Source: Aedes albopictus (Eukaryota; Arthropoda; Insecta; Diptera; Culicidae). From it: DNA of 64,000 nt. The stretch is from NCBI RefSeq assembly GCF_035046485.1, contig NC_085138.1, forward strand, positions 94,529,766 to 94,593,765. The letters run 5' to 3'. Within the stretch, counting starts at the first letter, position 1. Each line of letters opens with the position of its first letter. Below are positions 10,782-21,721 of this stretch, in pieces. Under the pieces are notes generated by a model. The model was not told the DNA's origin. It worked only from the letters and a program-made list of their open reading frames with translations, and did not search any database. Made by a program: the position numbers and the translations under genes.

Positions 10782-12974
10782 CGCAGCTGAACCTGAACCA
10801 CTGTGATGCGGCTCAGCAACTGCTTTGTCAGGCAGTTTCTGAGTGGGAGACGGATATCGCCATCATATCGGACCCATACCGAGTACCCGCCGGCAACGGC
10901 AACTGGGTCGCGGATGGGACCAGAAAAATGGCGGCGATATGGACGACGGGTAAATACCCCGTTCAGGAGTTGGTGTCTACTACCTATGAGGGCTTCGTGG
11001 TCGCCAAAGTAAACGGGGTCTTCTTCTGTAGCTGTTATGCGCCTCCGCGGTGGCCGATCGAGCAGTTCACGCAAATGCTGGACCGCTTAACGACCGTGCT
11101 AACAGGGCGAAGGCCGGTGGTAATAGCGGGCGACTTTAATGCCTGGGCCGTGGAATGGGGAAGCCGTTTCACGAACCAGCGGGGTCAGATCCTGCTAGAA
11201 ACACTGGCCATCTTAGATGTCGACTTGGCTAATGTCGGTACCAAGAGTACCTTTAGTCGGAATGGAGCGGAGTCAATTATTGACGTGACCTTTTGCAGTC
11301 CTGGCCTAACAAGTAGTTCGAACTGGAGAGTAGATGATGGCTACACTCACAGCGACCACCTGGCGGTTCGCTACAGTATCGACTACAATAACAGCAGACA
11401 GCGGATAGAAGAAGAGGCGGCTAGGTCAAGGCCAAGCCCTCGCAGGTGGAAGACATCATACTTCGACGAAGGGGTATTTAGGGAGGCGCTCCGCCGTGAG
11501 CGAAACTTAATCGGTTTAGACGGCGACGAGCTGGTAGCGGTGCTCTCACGTGCGTGTGATGCGACCATGCCTAGGCGAGTCCACCCTAGAAATGGGAGGC
11601 CACCGGCTTACTGGTGGACCGACGCGATTGCGGACCTGCGCCGCGCCTGCCTAAGGGCTAGGCGGCGGATGCAGCGAGCACGATCAGAGGAAGAGCGAAA
11701 CGAACGGCGGGTGGTGTTCGCCGCTGCAAAAGCCGCGCTTAAGACCGAGATAAGAGCAAGCAAAAAGGCCTGCTTTGAGGGTCTCTGTCAGAGTGCCAAT
11801 ACGAACCCGTGGGGTGACGCCTACAGGATCGTTATGGCCAAGACGAGAGGTGTGATGGCTCCTACAGAGCAATCTCCAGAGATGTTGGAGGGGATCATTG
11901 GAGGACTTTTTCCGCGTCATGATCCTAGTCCTTGGCCTCCTTTCGTAGGACAGCCGGGGACTGGGGCTGGCGATGAGGAGAGGGTCACCGATGTGGAACT
12001 TGCGGGGATAGCTAAGTCCCTTAGCGTAGGTAAGGCCCCAGGTCCGGATGGAGTTCCGAACCTGGCCTTAAAAGTAGCTATTGCAGAGGCTCCCGAGATG
12101 TTCAGGTCTGCTATGCAGAAATGCCTGGACGAGGGAGTTTTCCCAGAAGCTTGGAAGAGGCAGAGCCTGGTACTATTGCCAAAGGCGGGGAAACCACCCG
12201 GAGACCCGTCGGCATATAGACCAATATGCTTGATTGACACGGCGGGGAAGGTGCTCGAAAAGATCATCCTCAATAGAATGTTGCGGTTCACCGAGGGCGA
12301 AAATGGTCTTTCGAGTAACCAGTACGGCTTCCGGAAGGGGAGGTCCACCGTAGACGCTATCTTGTCGGTTACAAAAACCGCCGAGAAAGCACTCGAGCCT
12401 AAGAGGAGGGGAATTCGCTTTTGCGCGGTAGTGACTCTGGATGTAAGGAATGCGTTTAATAGCGCCAGCTGGTCTGCTATTGCCGATGCGCTCTTGCGTC
12501 TGGGGATACCGGAGTACCTGTACAAGATTCTCGGAAGTTACTTTCAGAATCGTGTACTAGTCTACGACACGGAGGTGGGTCGGAAGTGCTTTCACATAAC
12601 CTCAGGAGTCCCGCAAGGTTCCATCCTGGGTCCGGTGTTATGGAATGTCATGTACGACGAGGTGTTGAGGTTAGAGTATCCAGTGGGAGTGGTGATTGTC
12701 GGATTTGCCGACGACATTACGCTCGAAGTCTACGGTGAAACGATCGAGGAGGTAAAGTTGACTACCAACCACTCGATCAAGGTTGTGGAGGCGTGGATGC
12801 GGTCCAGGAAACTGGAGCTGGCTCACCACAAGACAGAGGTGACGGTTGTTAACAACCTGAAGTCGGAGCAGCAGACGGAGATCAGTGTAGGAGACTGTAC
12901 TATCCTGTCAAAGCGCTCCGTCAAACACTTGGGCGTGATAATCGACGATAAGCTTACTTTCGGTAGCCACGTCG
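10781..12974 (+). CDS. ORF2 part 1: APE endonuclease and reverse transcriptase
   Basis: The frame is open from 10709 but has no ATG before the endonuclease core. The likely start is the ACG at 10781 that overlaps the ORF1 stop (TAACG). Endonuclease: NLNHCDAAQQLL at the N-terminus, GDFNAWAVEWGS near residue 116, SDHLAVRYS near 190. RT: APGPDGVPNLAL, YRPICLIDTAGK near 479, QYGFRKGRSTVDAI, LDVRNAFNSASW, SGVPQGSILGPVLWNVMYDE, the catalytic GFADDITLE near 642, and KHLGVIID near 715. The frame is cut after GSHV by the Transib-like insertion and resumes at 14995. Across the insertion the protein would be about 990 residues, normal for R1 ORF2. All catalytic motifs look intact. Confidence 0.9.
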
Positions 12975-14989
12975 CACACTGGGGCAGAACTGAAAATACA
13001 TGGAAAAAACCTCTAGTTCGTCGAGATGTCGAGATACTCATTTGGTGTCTTCAGAGAAAATATTTCTGTGGACATGGTCGATATTCTGAGCGGTAGTCAA
13101 TTTTTCTTACGTTATTCGCATAAAAGTCCTATAAGTCATTTTGGCCAAATTGCATTTTAGCGATATGGTTTCTTCGGCAAAGTTGTTCGGCTATTTATGC
13201 TGAAAAAGTTTGCTGAAGACGTCAAATTTCCAAAGCCTACTATTCTTGAGATATTGACCGATTTATAAAATACCTACCTAAAATCGATTTTTTTCATTTA
13301 AATACGTTTTTAAGCAAATTTAATGTCCGTTTTCGAGTTATAATAATGAAAAATACTAAAATAAAACATATCGAGGAAATAAGTTGAAAAAAATAAAATA
13401 TGCATTGATTTTATATAGAAAGTTCCCGAAAAACACGCAAAATCTATATAGGACGTTCTTGCAGTCGGGCAAGTTCGGGCAAGTTTTTTCATTGGCAATC
13501 ATCTAAAAAATACATTAGCTTTTATGTAAAAAATTTTCACAGACATGATATTTAATGATTTTTTCTAAATTGAGTTCGAAGTTTACTGTTTTGGGTAAAT
13601 TAGTACAACATTTTTGTTCATAAAATACTACGTTTTAAGGTGCCAAGTGAATCATAAAAAGGATAGATACAATCTAGTAATAGATTTAGTTGTTTCTAAT
13701 CTCCAAACAAATTGTAAAAACACAAAAATGTCCCAAATACCGCCAATAAAAGCATGCCTTGATTTTATCATTCGTTAATGATTTATTCACACGTAATGTA
13801 TTTGCGTGATGATTCAATGACTGTTTTACAACACATCCAGATTTTGTAGAGATCTAGACTGTTTGCTTCCTGTGATGGCCATTAATTTGAAAGACAGCTA
13901 AATCATAGAGGAATCAAATAACAAAAAATAGTTATTTACTGGTTTATTTCTGATGAATTGTTATTAATTTTGCTTAGTACGCAAAATATTTTAATATTAT
14001 ATACGTACGACTAGGTTAAATTAATTGAAAGCTTTTCTACATTTTTTACTCTCATGCGTTTGAGTTTTTAGATCATTGAACACATTTATTTATGCTCATA
14101 ACTCTCCAATTTTTTTAATATCAGTATTAAATAAGATAATAATCATACAATCAAAAAATATTCATGATGTGTGACTGTATAACGCATTGACTAATGATAA
14201 AACCAAAGCATACTTTCATTGGCGTTTGGGACATTTTTTGTGTTTTACAATTTGTTTGAAGATTAGAAACAACTAAATCTATGACTAGATGGTATCTATA
14301 CTTTTCATGGTTCACTTGGCACCTTAAAACGTAGTATTTTATGAACAAAAATTTTGTACTAATTTACCCAAAACAGTAATCTTTCAACTCAATTTAGAAA
14401 AAATCATTAAATATCATGTTTGTGAAATTTTTTTACATGAAAGCTAATGTATTTTTTAGGTGATTGCCGATGAAAAAACTTGCCCGAACTTGCCCGACTG
14501 CAAGAACGTCCTATATACATTTTGCGTGTTTTTCGGGAACTTTCTATATAAAATGAATGCATATTTTATTTTTTTCAACTAATTTCCTCGATATATGTTT
14601 TATTTTAGTATTTTTCATTATTATAACTCGAAAACGGACATTAAATTTGTTTAAAAACGTATTTTAATGAAACAAATCGATTTTAGGTAGGTATTTTATT
14701 AATCGGTTAATATCTCAAGAATAGTAGGCTTTGGAAATTTGACGTCTTCAGCAAACTTTTTCAGCATAAATAGCCGAACAACTTTGCTGAAGAAACCATA
14801 TCGCTAAAATGCAATTTGGCCAAAATGACTTATAGGACTTTTATGCGAATAACGTAAGAAAAATTGACTACCGCTCAGAATATCGACCATGTCCACAGAA
14901 ATATTTTCTCTGAAGACACCAAATGAGTATCTCGACATTTCGACGAGCTAGAGGTTTTTTCCATGTATTTTCAATCCTGCCCCAGTGTG
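12975..14989. mobile_element. 2,015-bp Transib-like nonautonomous inverted-repeat element
   Basis: Both ends start CACACTGGGGCAG and the arms remain inverted copies for about 800 bp (left 12975 to about 13790, right about 14175 to 14989), with a loop near 385 bp. CGTCG is duplicated at 12970-12974 and 14990-14994. Removing one copy plus the element rejoins the ORF2 codons GGT AGC CAC GTC GAT TAT GCC. A 5-bp GC-rich duplication of CGNCG type and CAC-starting termini with an A-rich block about 22 bp inside are hallmarks I know from Transib, the superfamily related to RAG1. No transposase frame is present. Superfamily assignment is inference from ends and duplication only. Confidence 0.8.
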
Positions 14990-14994
14990 CGTCG

Positions 14995-15773
14995 ATTATG
15001 CCTGTAAAAGAGCCTCCACAGCTATTGCGGCACTGTCCCGGATGATGTCCAATAGCTCTGCGGTGTACGCCAGTAAGCGCAAGCTTCTGGCTAGTGTTGC
15101 TACATCCATACTTAGGTATGGCGGCCCGGCGTGGGGCACCGCGCTAAGTACTAAATGCTACCGACGGAAGCTGGAAAGTACTTACAGGCTTATGTGCCTG
15201 AGGGTTGCGAGCGCGTACCGTACCGTGTCACACGACGCTCTCTGCGTCATTACTGGTATGGTGCCTATCAGCATTCTTATCAGTGAGGACATGGAGTGCT
15301 TCGAAATGCGCGGCACAAGAGGCATACGCAGGACTGTCAGGATGGCCTCTATGGTCAAATGGCAGCGCGCGTGGGACAGCTCCACCAAAGGAAGGTGGAC
15401 CTATAGGTTGATACCGAGGGTAGATAGTTGGATTAATAGGCGCCATGGGGAAGTCACATTCCACCTGACACAGGTCCTTACAGGTCATGGTTGCTTCCGA
15501 CAGTATCTACACCGTTTCGGGCATGCGGATTCTCCCGAATGCCCAGTGTGCAATGGTTTAGAGGAAACGGCGGAACACGTTTTGTTCGTGTGCCCGCGTT
15601 TTCGCACAATGCGTGACCGCATGCTTGCCACATGCGGGGAAGACACAACTCCGGACAACTTGGTCCAGAGGATGTGTAGGGATGAGTTTGGCTGGAACGC
15701 CGTTTCAACGGCTATTACCCACATCGTCTGGGAGCTACAGAGGAGGTGGCGCGTGGACTCAGAGAATGGCTAG
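14995..15773 (+). CDS. ORF2 part 2: C-terminal region with CCHC motif
   Basis: This continues the ORF2 frame after the insertion, from DYACKRASTAIAALSRMM through LRYGGPAWG (thumb and linker region) to the zinc-binding motif CPVCNGLEETAEHVLFVC at about residue 914 of the whole ORF2. That motif is typical of the C-terminus of R1-clade proteins. The stop is at 15771-15773. No frameshift is seen. On its own this segment has no start context; it is simply the disconnected end of the gene. Confidence 0.9.
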
Positions 15774-16476
15774 TCCAGATGCAGTACAAGAGGTGGTCCA
15801 GGGGTTCGGAGTCGGCTTCGTAGGTCATACCGGTGCCCTGCGGTCGAGATCGACCCTTACAACGATTAAGTGGCCGCGGAGAGGAAGTCCCGGTAGCGGT
15901 GCTGTCGTGGCGTCGGTCTACTGGGTTGGATCCGAGCCCGCGGTTGGAAAGGGGTCCCCGGCAAGGGTCGGGGTAGGTGAGATCCTGCTGTCTGCAACCT
16001 ACGGGTGCATCTGATAGGGCCTGAAGGGTAGTGATACCCTTCCTTGCGGGCAGGTCAGATCGGGTTGCACGTGGGCATCAGTTCTTGATGTCCGCTCAGC
16101 AGTAGGGCGCGGGCGGGGTTGACCCTGCCCGCCTTCCGAGGACAAAGGGAGTGGCGAGGACCACTCGGGAAACTGGCTAAGCGCCAGCATGCTACCGTGA
16201 TGGACTCTCCAAAGCGAGTCATCGATGTTCGTTGCTGCAGGCTACGCAGCTAACCTTGTGGGTGCGATGTGCACTAGCCCCTCTCTGAAGCAATACCTTC
16301 TTGGTGGTTCCGGAGAGACGTAGGGTTTGGCGACCATAGGAATGGTTTAGTGGGTACGAGGAGAGAGTAGTCCTGGATTTTACTTTTGTTGTAGAAGACA
16401 GCCTGTCAGACCTACACTACCCTAACCTTCTGTTAGGGTGTCTGTTGAGCAGATTATCCCCCTATGGTTTAGAAGG

Positions 16477-16548
<72 letters not shown>
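15774..16548 (+). other. 3'UTR and poly(A) tail of the R1-clade element
   Basis: GC-rich 3'UTR of about 700 bp, including a segment from about 16097 that recurs at 8005-8385. It ends in an uninterrupted run of 72 A at 16477-16548. Shared 3' sequence between the full and truncated copies is what element-encoded RT recognises in this type of retrotransposon; the exact recognition element is not visible. Frames that run through the A tract (poly-Lys) are artefacts. Confidence 0.88.
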
Positions 16549-16549
<1 letters not shown>

Positions 16550-16845
16550 CGCATGATGCACCAACAAGAGCCGAAAGGCTCAACATGGCGAACATTGCTC
16601 GCTGAATGGCGGAAATGTAGAAAATTAATTAATTATTCAAAAAATATGAAGTGATTTTACGTTAAGTTTTAGTATGTAAATTTTCACAAATATGTGTGGT
16701 TCAATATCTATGCAGTAAGCACCATTCATTATGTTTCAAATAAACCAAGACTCAAGAGAAATTAAAATTGAACTATAGATGACAAAGATATCAGCAAATC
16801 ACATTTCCATGTTTTACGAAAGTGATCCCAAACTTTTGGCTGATA

Positions 16846-17610
16846 CCGTAAAACGGGGTATCATTGATCGGCTTAACCGACCTCATGAAATGTTCAAACA
16901 AGCATTTTACATTCAATCAGTTTCTGCAATCGAATGGTATTTCGTAATCTGTTACTATTAAGCTATTAAATTACATGTAATTGATGAAAATTTAATTTCA
17001 TAAACATTGAAATAAATTGATTTTTCCATAACTGTGTTTCGTAACGCAATGAGATACATTGTCAAACTTTCATGCATGACATGAATATTAGATACAATAT
17101 GAGGTTTGAAATCACTGTATTACTTCAAAATGATATCCAAGAGTTGGATTTGATTAACTTAACTTTTATGAAAACGCTCTGTTTCAATAAAATTTACGAT
17201 TTATTAAAAGTAGGATATCAATTCCATAAGGAATTGCCTACCTTTAGGCGTTATTCGCGGTTTGGAGGATTTTATTCCTAAAATAACCCAAAAAGTACAT
17301 AACTTGTAAGAATTTGGACAACATATTCAAAATCAGCAACCCCGAATTTTGTAGGTATGGGTATTTATAACACAATCGAATATTCATCACTGACATGATC
17401 AATGTTGCCCCAAATCAACAAAATCAAAAATTAGATTTAAAAGCATATTTAAACATGTTTTAAAATTTTACAATACTTTTTCGAGTAGCTTAACACATAC
17501 TCAGAGGGCCAGTACTTGTTTCAAAAATATAAAACATGTAACGTTTGCTTTAACAAAAGAATTATTCAGAAAAGATCGAAAATTCTGATCAATGTTACCC
17601 CGGATTACGG
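16846..17610. mobile_element. 765-bp TA-flanked inverted-repeat element
   Basis: The left end CCGTAAAACGGGGTATCATT (after TA at 16844-16845) mirrors the right end, which reads CAATGTTACCCCGGATTACGG before TA at 17611-17612. The TIR is about 28 bp with few mismatches. A TA duplication suggests the Tc1/mariner group, but the interior is AT-rich and noncoding. Short copies of a CCCAAACTTTTGG motif lie just outside on both sides (16827 and 17634), in the same orientation. Confidence 0.7.
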
Positions 17611-17853
17611 TACATCATATTGAGGGGTGACCCCAAACTTTTGGTCGATGTCATCAAGAGTTAATTTACTTAATAACTTTTTCCTAGATTGTTTATCCAG
17701 GTTCAGCAAAAAGCAGCTGAAAGCTAATAGAAAATAGGTTATATTATCATCGCTCTCATCTTAAAATTTGGTTGACCCAATTTCCAGCAACAGTGCCGTA
17801 AGTTTACATTCAATTTTTAGAAAATTTTTCAACTTTGGGTTATATTTACTAAT

Positions 17854-18150
17854 CTATATATATAAAAATGAATTTCTGTCTGTCTGTCTGTCTGTCTGTC
17901 GGTCTGTCTGTCTGTCTGTCTGTCTGCCTGTCTGTCTGACCGTTATGGATTCGGAAACTACTGAACAGATCGGCGTGAAATTTTGTATGTGGGTGCTGTT
18001 GAGGCCGGGGAAGGTTCTTAGCTTGGTGTGAGACCTCTCCGGTCTCTGGAACGGGAAGATCCCATACAGGGGACTTTGCGGGGGACGTCCCTATGGAGCT
18101 ATATGGCAAAAAACGCAGTAGTCAGGTAGTACGAAGTTTGTCGGGACAGC
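17854..18150 (+). mobile_element. Helitron/Helentron-like unit with TGTC microsatellite
   Basis: It starts TCTATATATATAAAAATG, followed by a TCTG/TGTC microsatellite (17876-17938) and a segment reading GGAAACTACTGAACAGATCG. It decays near 18140 in GTTTGTCGGGACAGC, a damaged form of the CCGGGACAGCTAGT end seen in the units at 20.9-21.7 kb. Elements of this form are widespread in insects and have been linked to Helitron-type transposition. It is noncoding. Confidence 0.65.
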
Positions 18151-19560
18151 AATCTAGAGTGCGTTGCTAAGATCCCATTGCTCACCAAATATGTCAAATT
18201 GGCAATGTTCACGATGCAGGTTTTCTTTACTACGGAACTCGCCCGGCCCTAGAGGAGGTCCCGTACAAGCTAGCAGCAGCAAGAAACACCTCGAACTGTA
18301 TCTCAGAGTCGGCGTACTACTGGATTATCAAGGGGACGCGTGGCAAAGTATGCTGCCCATATTCGCATAGTTGACGTAAGCGCCACTGCAGTTTTCAACA
18401 AACTTTTGAAACTTTAGCAATGAATAATTCGAACTTATAGAATTTTTTCCACATTGTTATTTAGCTATAAGTTAGATCTTGTGTTGTATTGATTAAAACT
18501 GGTCATATATACGCAGATGCGTTAGATATAAGCTTGTGTATGCTGACATTGCCAATGGTAGTTACGTCAACTATGCGATCATGGGCAGTATGGAAACACC
18601 GAATTTTCAAGTTCTTTAAACATTTATTGACCCTATTCTATGGCGTGTGGGTGTTGGGTTCACATTTGGTGTGGCGTGTATGAGAGGCGATCGATCGGTT
18701 TTGGTACTCACTACTCTACTCCTTCGGCGTTGGCTCGCACGGTTGCGATAGCCCTACCGTGGGGCCGGATTCTCGCAGCGGGGCGGCTCGGGAATGTCCG
18801 TTGGTCCGGAACTGCATCGGAATCGTTCCAGTGGCTTTGCTGGGGGTCGATTTCGAATGTAGGCGTCCCCTATCATTGGCAATATCGACAAGGCCCAGGA
18901 CGAGACCGGCGAGACCGTGCCGAGAAAGGTCTCTCCTGGGTTATAAGAGCCAGAGGGGATCGTCCGAATTTGGACGACGGGGTGTCCCTTGCGTTTAGAC
19001 TCGAAAGCCATTTTGACTTTTGAGTCGACCCGTGTGAGGCCGTATTTTATAATACGGGAAGAGGTCCTAAATAAAATAGTTTATCCCGTCAGGGTGGTCG
19101 GTGATTTTGATGTAGAACAAATTACCTGAACGGGAGTAAGCCGATGCCCCAATTCCTGCCATCAGAATAGAAAGGGGGGGGGGGGGGGGGAGTTTGTAGC
19201 AACAACACTACGTGGCACTACTTTTAGCTAATTGTAAAGATCGGCGTTTCACACACGGGCGCCTATATACTTCTGCCTTAAAATCTTCAATTAAGAAGAT
19301 GGCAGCGCCTATGGGACCGGGTTGACGGCCATGCCACATCTCAATACATATAAAATCATGATGACTCTACGCCCTTCAGCAATGCTAGGTTGTAACGGTT
19401 TGGTTTTGGTAGCGGAGTAACCCTCTCAGCCGTGTGGGGCCTTTATCCCCTAAATTTTGAAAATGAAAATATGACAAATTTGTAACAGACAATTTCGAAT
19501 TTTGACAATCGGAGTGAATCATTCATTAATTAGACAAGCGAGCGAGACCATTAGGATGAG
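18150..19560. other. Unassigned stretch, part GC-rich
   Basis: A GC-rich portion (about 18700-19130) has no domain-bearing frame. A run of G occurs at about 19172-19190. The segment may be internal to a longer Helitron-like copy running from 17854 to 20892, because both outer ends are of that type, but I cannot show this from one copy. Confidence 0.4.
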
Positions 19561-19589
19561 CTACCAAATTAGGCATGTGCAGGTTTAAG

Positions 19590-20690
19590 AAGACAAAACA
19601 TATTTATTTCAATGATGATGTAGAACTCTTTCTAGAAATGAGGGCTCCAGTACAAATGGAACAAGAATTCCTGCAGTCAGGATGTTTCAGAAAGCAAGTA
19701 ATGTTTCTATGGTGGTTGGAGAACTCTCTCATTTTCGAAAGAGGAGCTCCAATACAAATGAAACGGACAATTTTGCATAACTTGAGAACCAGTCAATATG
19801 AAGAACCACATTCGGTATGTGGAAATTTTATGAAGCAAGAAATGTTTCTTTGATGGTGTTATCCTTTCCTCTATCTGGGGGTAGGGAAGAGGCTTTCATA
19901 TAAATAAAACAGTAATTTATGCATATCTTGAAACTATACAAAGAAAAACAAATCAAATCTTCCATGGTGAGTTTTCAGAAGGCCCTCGCTTCTGAAAGAC
20001 AGAATTTATTGCTTATATTGCTAACTCCATCTAAGAATTACCCTTTCTTTAACCCACTTTCGACAATAGGATCATTTCAAAAACATATTTATATTCAAAC
20101 CGTATACTACGTCAGCGAGCTGTTCCCAACGTAATACAAAAGGAAGGTTAAAAGAAGGCTATTCCTACAAGTCAACAGTGTGCATAATTTGAGGCCAACA
20201 TGCTAACATTTCAATCAGAAATTTTTACTTTTCATCAAAGATTTTTCTTCCGAGTGGCACTGTTGTGTAGTTTGTGGTGAATGAGCTGTAAATTCTATGT
20301 TATATTTGCCATTCGTTTATGTTCAGTTTACAATGAATCTGCTTACTTCATCTGAGATTTTTCCTTCTTTTAAAAATAGGCTATTCTTTCGCGTTACACT
20401 GTTATGTAGAAAGAGCCCTCATACAAATGAAACAAAAATTCAAAGCAAAATTAAAATACATTCAGGCAACAAAAATACAACAATTGTTTTCTCAGGAAAG
20501 AAGCATGTTCTGATATCAGTTTGAACTTTTTCTAAGTCAAGCATTGTGGATTGTGGGATGGGAATAGATGGAGAAACAGATGGTAATGAATGTGTCAAAA
20601 TATCCCTTAGTAGCCATATAGCTAACGAACAAATGAACCAATCAGCATTATTTTTGAACGACACAATTCGCCTTTAGGTCTTTAGGGTGG
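19590..20690 (+). repeat. Decayed tandem motifs typical of Helitron/Helentron interiors
   Basis: Recurring blocks of roughly 140-150 bp share CATACAAATGAAAC, GCATAACTTGAGAACC, GGTATGTGGAAATTTT and GCAAGAAATGTTTCT, most clearly at 19630-19900 and more weakly to about 20690. Similar strings accompany Helitron-like units in other insect genomes (recollection of the family, not searched). No protein-coding content. Confidence 0.55.
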
Positions 20691-20892
20691 CTGTATTTAT
20701 ATATTGAAAAGGCAGCAAAACTCAGCTCAAATATTACAAGAAAATAGAAAAACTAATAAAAAAAATAAATGTTAAAAATTCCACACGATCGCAATTACAT
20801 CAAACTCGAGTACAGAAGTACAAAAAGTAACATTCAAAAGCCTGCACCATCATATTTTCATTGGGCAATACAATGTTTGCCGTGTCAGCTAG

Positions 20893-21194
20893 TCTATATA
20901 TATAAAAATGAGTTTGAAGTTCCTTTGAGGCAACAAAACTCAGGAACGGCTGAACCGATCAGGCAGACCCTTGAACTGTTTGATTCGTATTCATGGTGGC
21001 TGTGTTTATATGTATACAAAGTTACAAAAATCAACTAGAAAAGTAACAACATCGATAAAGTACTGATTTTTCATGAGCTGGGAAGGAAATCAACACCATC
21101 GAAATGAAACCAATCTAGAGTGCGGTGCTATTTCGAGCTCAACAGTTGTCAAACCACCACAAGACGGCAAGACAAAGTTTGCCGGGACAGCTAG
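20893..21194 (+). mobile_element. Helitron/Helentron-like unit A
   Basis: It starts TCTATATATATAAAAATGAG directly after a CTAG terminus of a previous unit (GCCGTGTCAGCTAG, ending 20892). It ends GTTTGCCGGGACAGCTAG at 21194. About 302 bp, noncoding. It contains GGAACGGCTGAACCGATCAG, which corresponds to the block seen in the 17854 unit. Confidence 0.7.
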
Positions 21195-21448
21195 TATATA
21201 TATAAAAATGCAGTGGCATACGTGGGACCGCGCATAACTTGCGAACGGTAGGTCCGATTTTGGTCGTCTTAGTTTTGTTCTATTAGTTTTCACCCAAGGA
21301 AGGTTTATGGGGCAAAAAACATGGAAAAATTGAGAGTTTTTGAAAATCGATCTTCCATACATTTTGTGACCGGGGAATTGGTCTTGGATAAAAACTTGAA
21401 ACGTCAAAAAACGCAGTAGGCAAAACAAAGTTTGCCGGCTACAGCTAG
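21195..21448 (+). mobile_element. Helitron/Helentron-like unit B
   Basis: It begins TATATATATAAAAATGCAG immediately after unit A and ends TTTGCCGGCTACAGCTAG at 21448. Unit C is its close sister: both start CAGTGGCATACGTGGGACC after the TATA-rich head. About 254 bp, noncoding. Confidence 0.72.
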
Positions 21449-21462
21449 TTTACTTATACAAA

Positions 21463-21721
21463 TCTATATATATAAAAATGCAGTGGCATACGTGGGACCG
21501 CGCATAACTTGCGAACGGGTGGTCCGATTTGGGTCGTCTAAGTTTTGTTCTGTTAGTTTTCACCCAAGGAAGGTTTATGAGGCCTAAAACATGGGAAAAT
21601 TGAGAGTTTTTGAAAATCGGGTTTACATACATTTTGAACGGGGACTTGGGCGGCGCTTGGCTAGGGACTTGAAACGTCAAAAAACGCAGTAGGCAAGACA
21701 AAGTTTGCCGGGGACAGCTAG
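21463..21721 (+). mobile_element. Helitron/Helentron-like unit C
   Basis: It begins TCTATATATATAAAAATG and ends TTTGCCGGGGACAGCTAG at 21721. It is about 259 bp and clearly homologous to unit B along its full length (CATAACTTGCGAACG, TTTTCACCCAAGGAAGG, GAAACGTCAAAAAACGC). The head-to-tail order of three units fits tandem insertion or rolling-circle products. Confidence 0.75.

Larger units (their letters stand above)
8465..16548 (+). mobile_element. Near-full-length R1-clade non-LTR retrotransposon
   Basis: The element has a 5'UTR of about 0.74 kb, ORF1 with three zinc knuckles, ORF2 with APE endonuclease, RT and a C-terminal CCHC motif, a 3'UTR of about 0.7 kb and a 72-nt poly(A) at 16477-16548. 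This order and these motifs fit the R1 clade; it is not next to 28S rDNA here. A 2,015-bp Transib-like element splits ORF2. The 5' end is inferred from where the older relic stops, so it may be off by tens of bases. I found no convincing target duplication for the whole element. The long poly(A) and nearly intact frames argue for a fairly recent insertion. Confidence 0.88.

Noticed and set aside
8465..16548. rDNA-specific R1 insertion
   Set aside because: The protein is of R1-clade type but no 28S rRNA sequence lies at either side.
16445..16654. Poly-lysine open frame
   Set aside because: It reads through the poly(A) tail of the R1-clade element.
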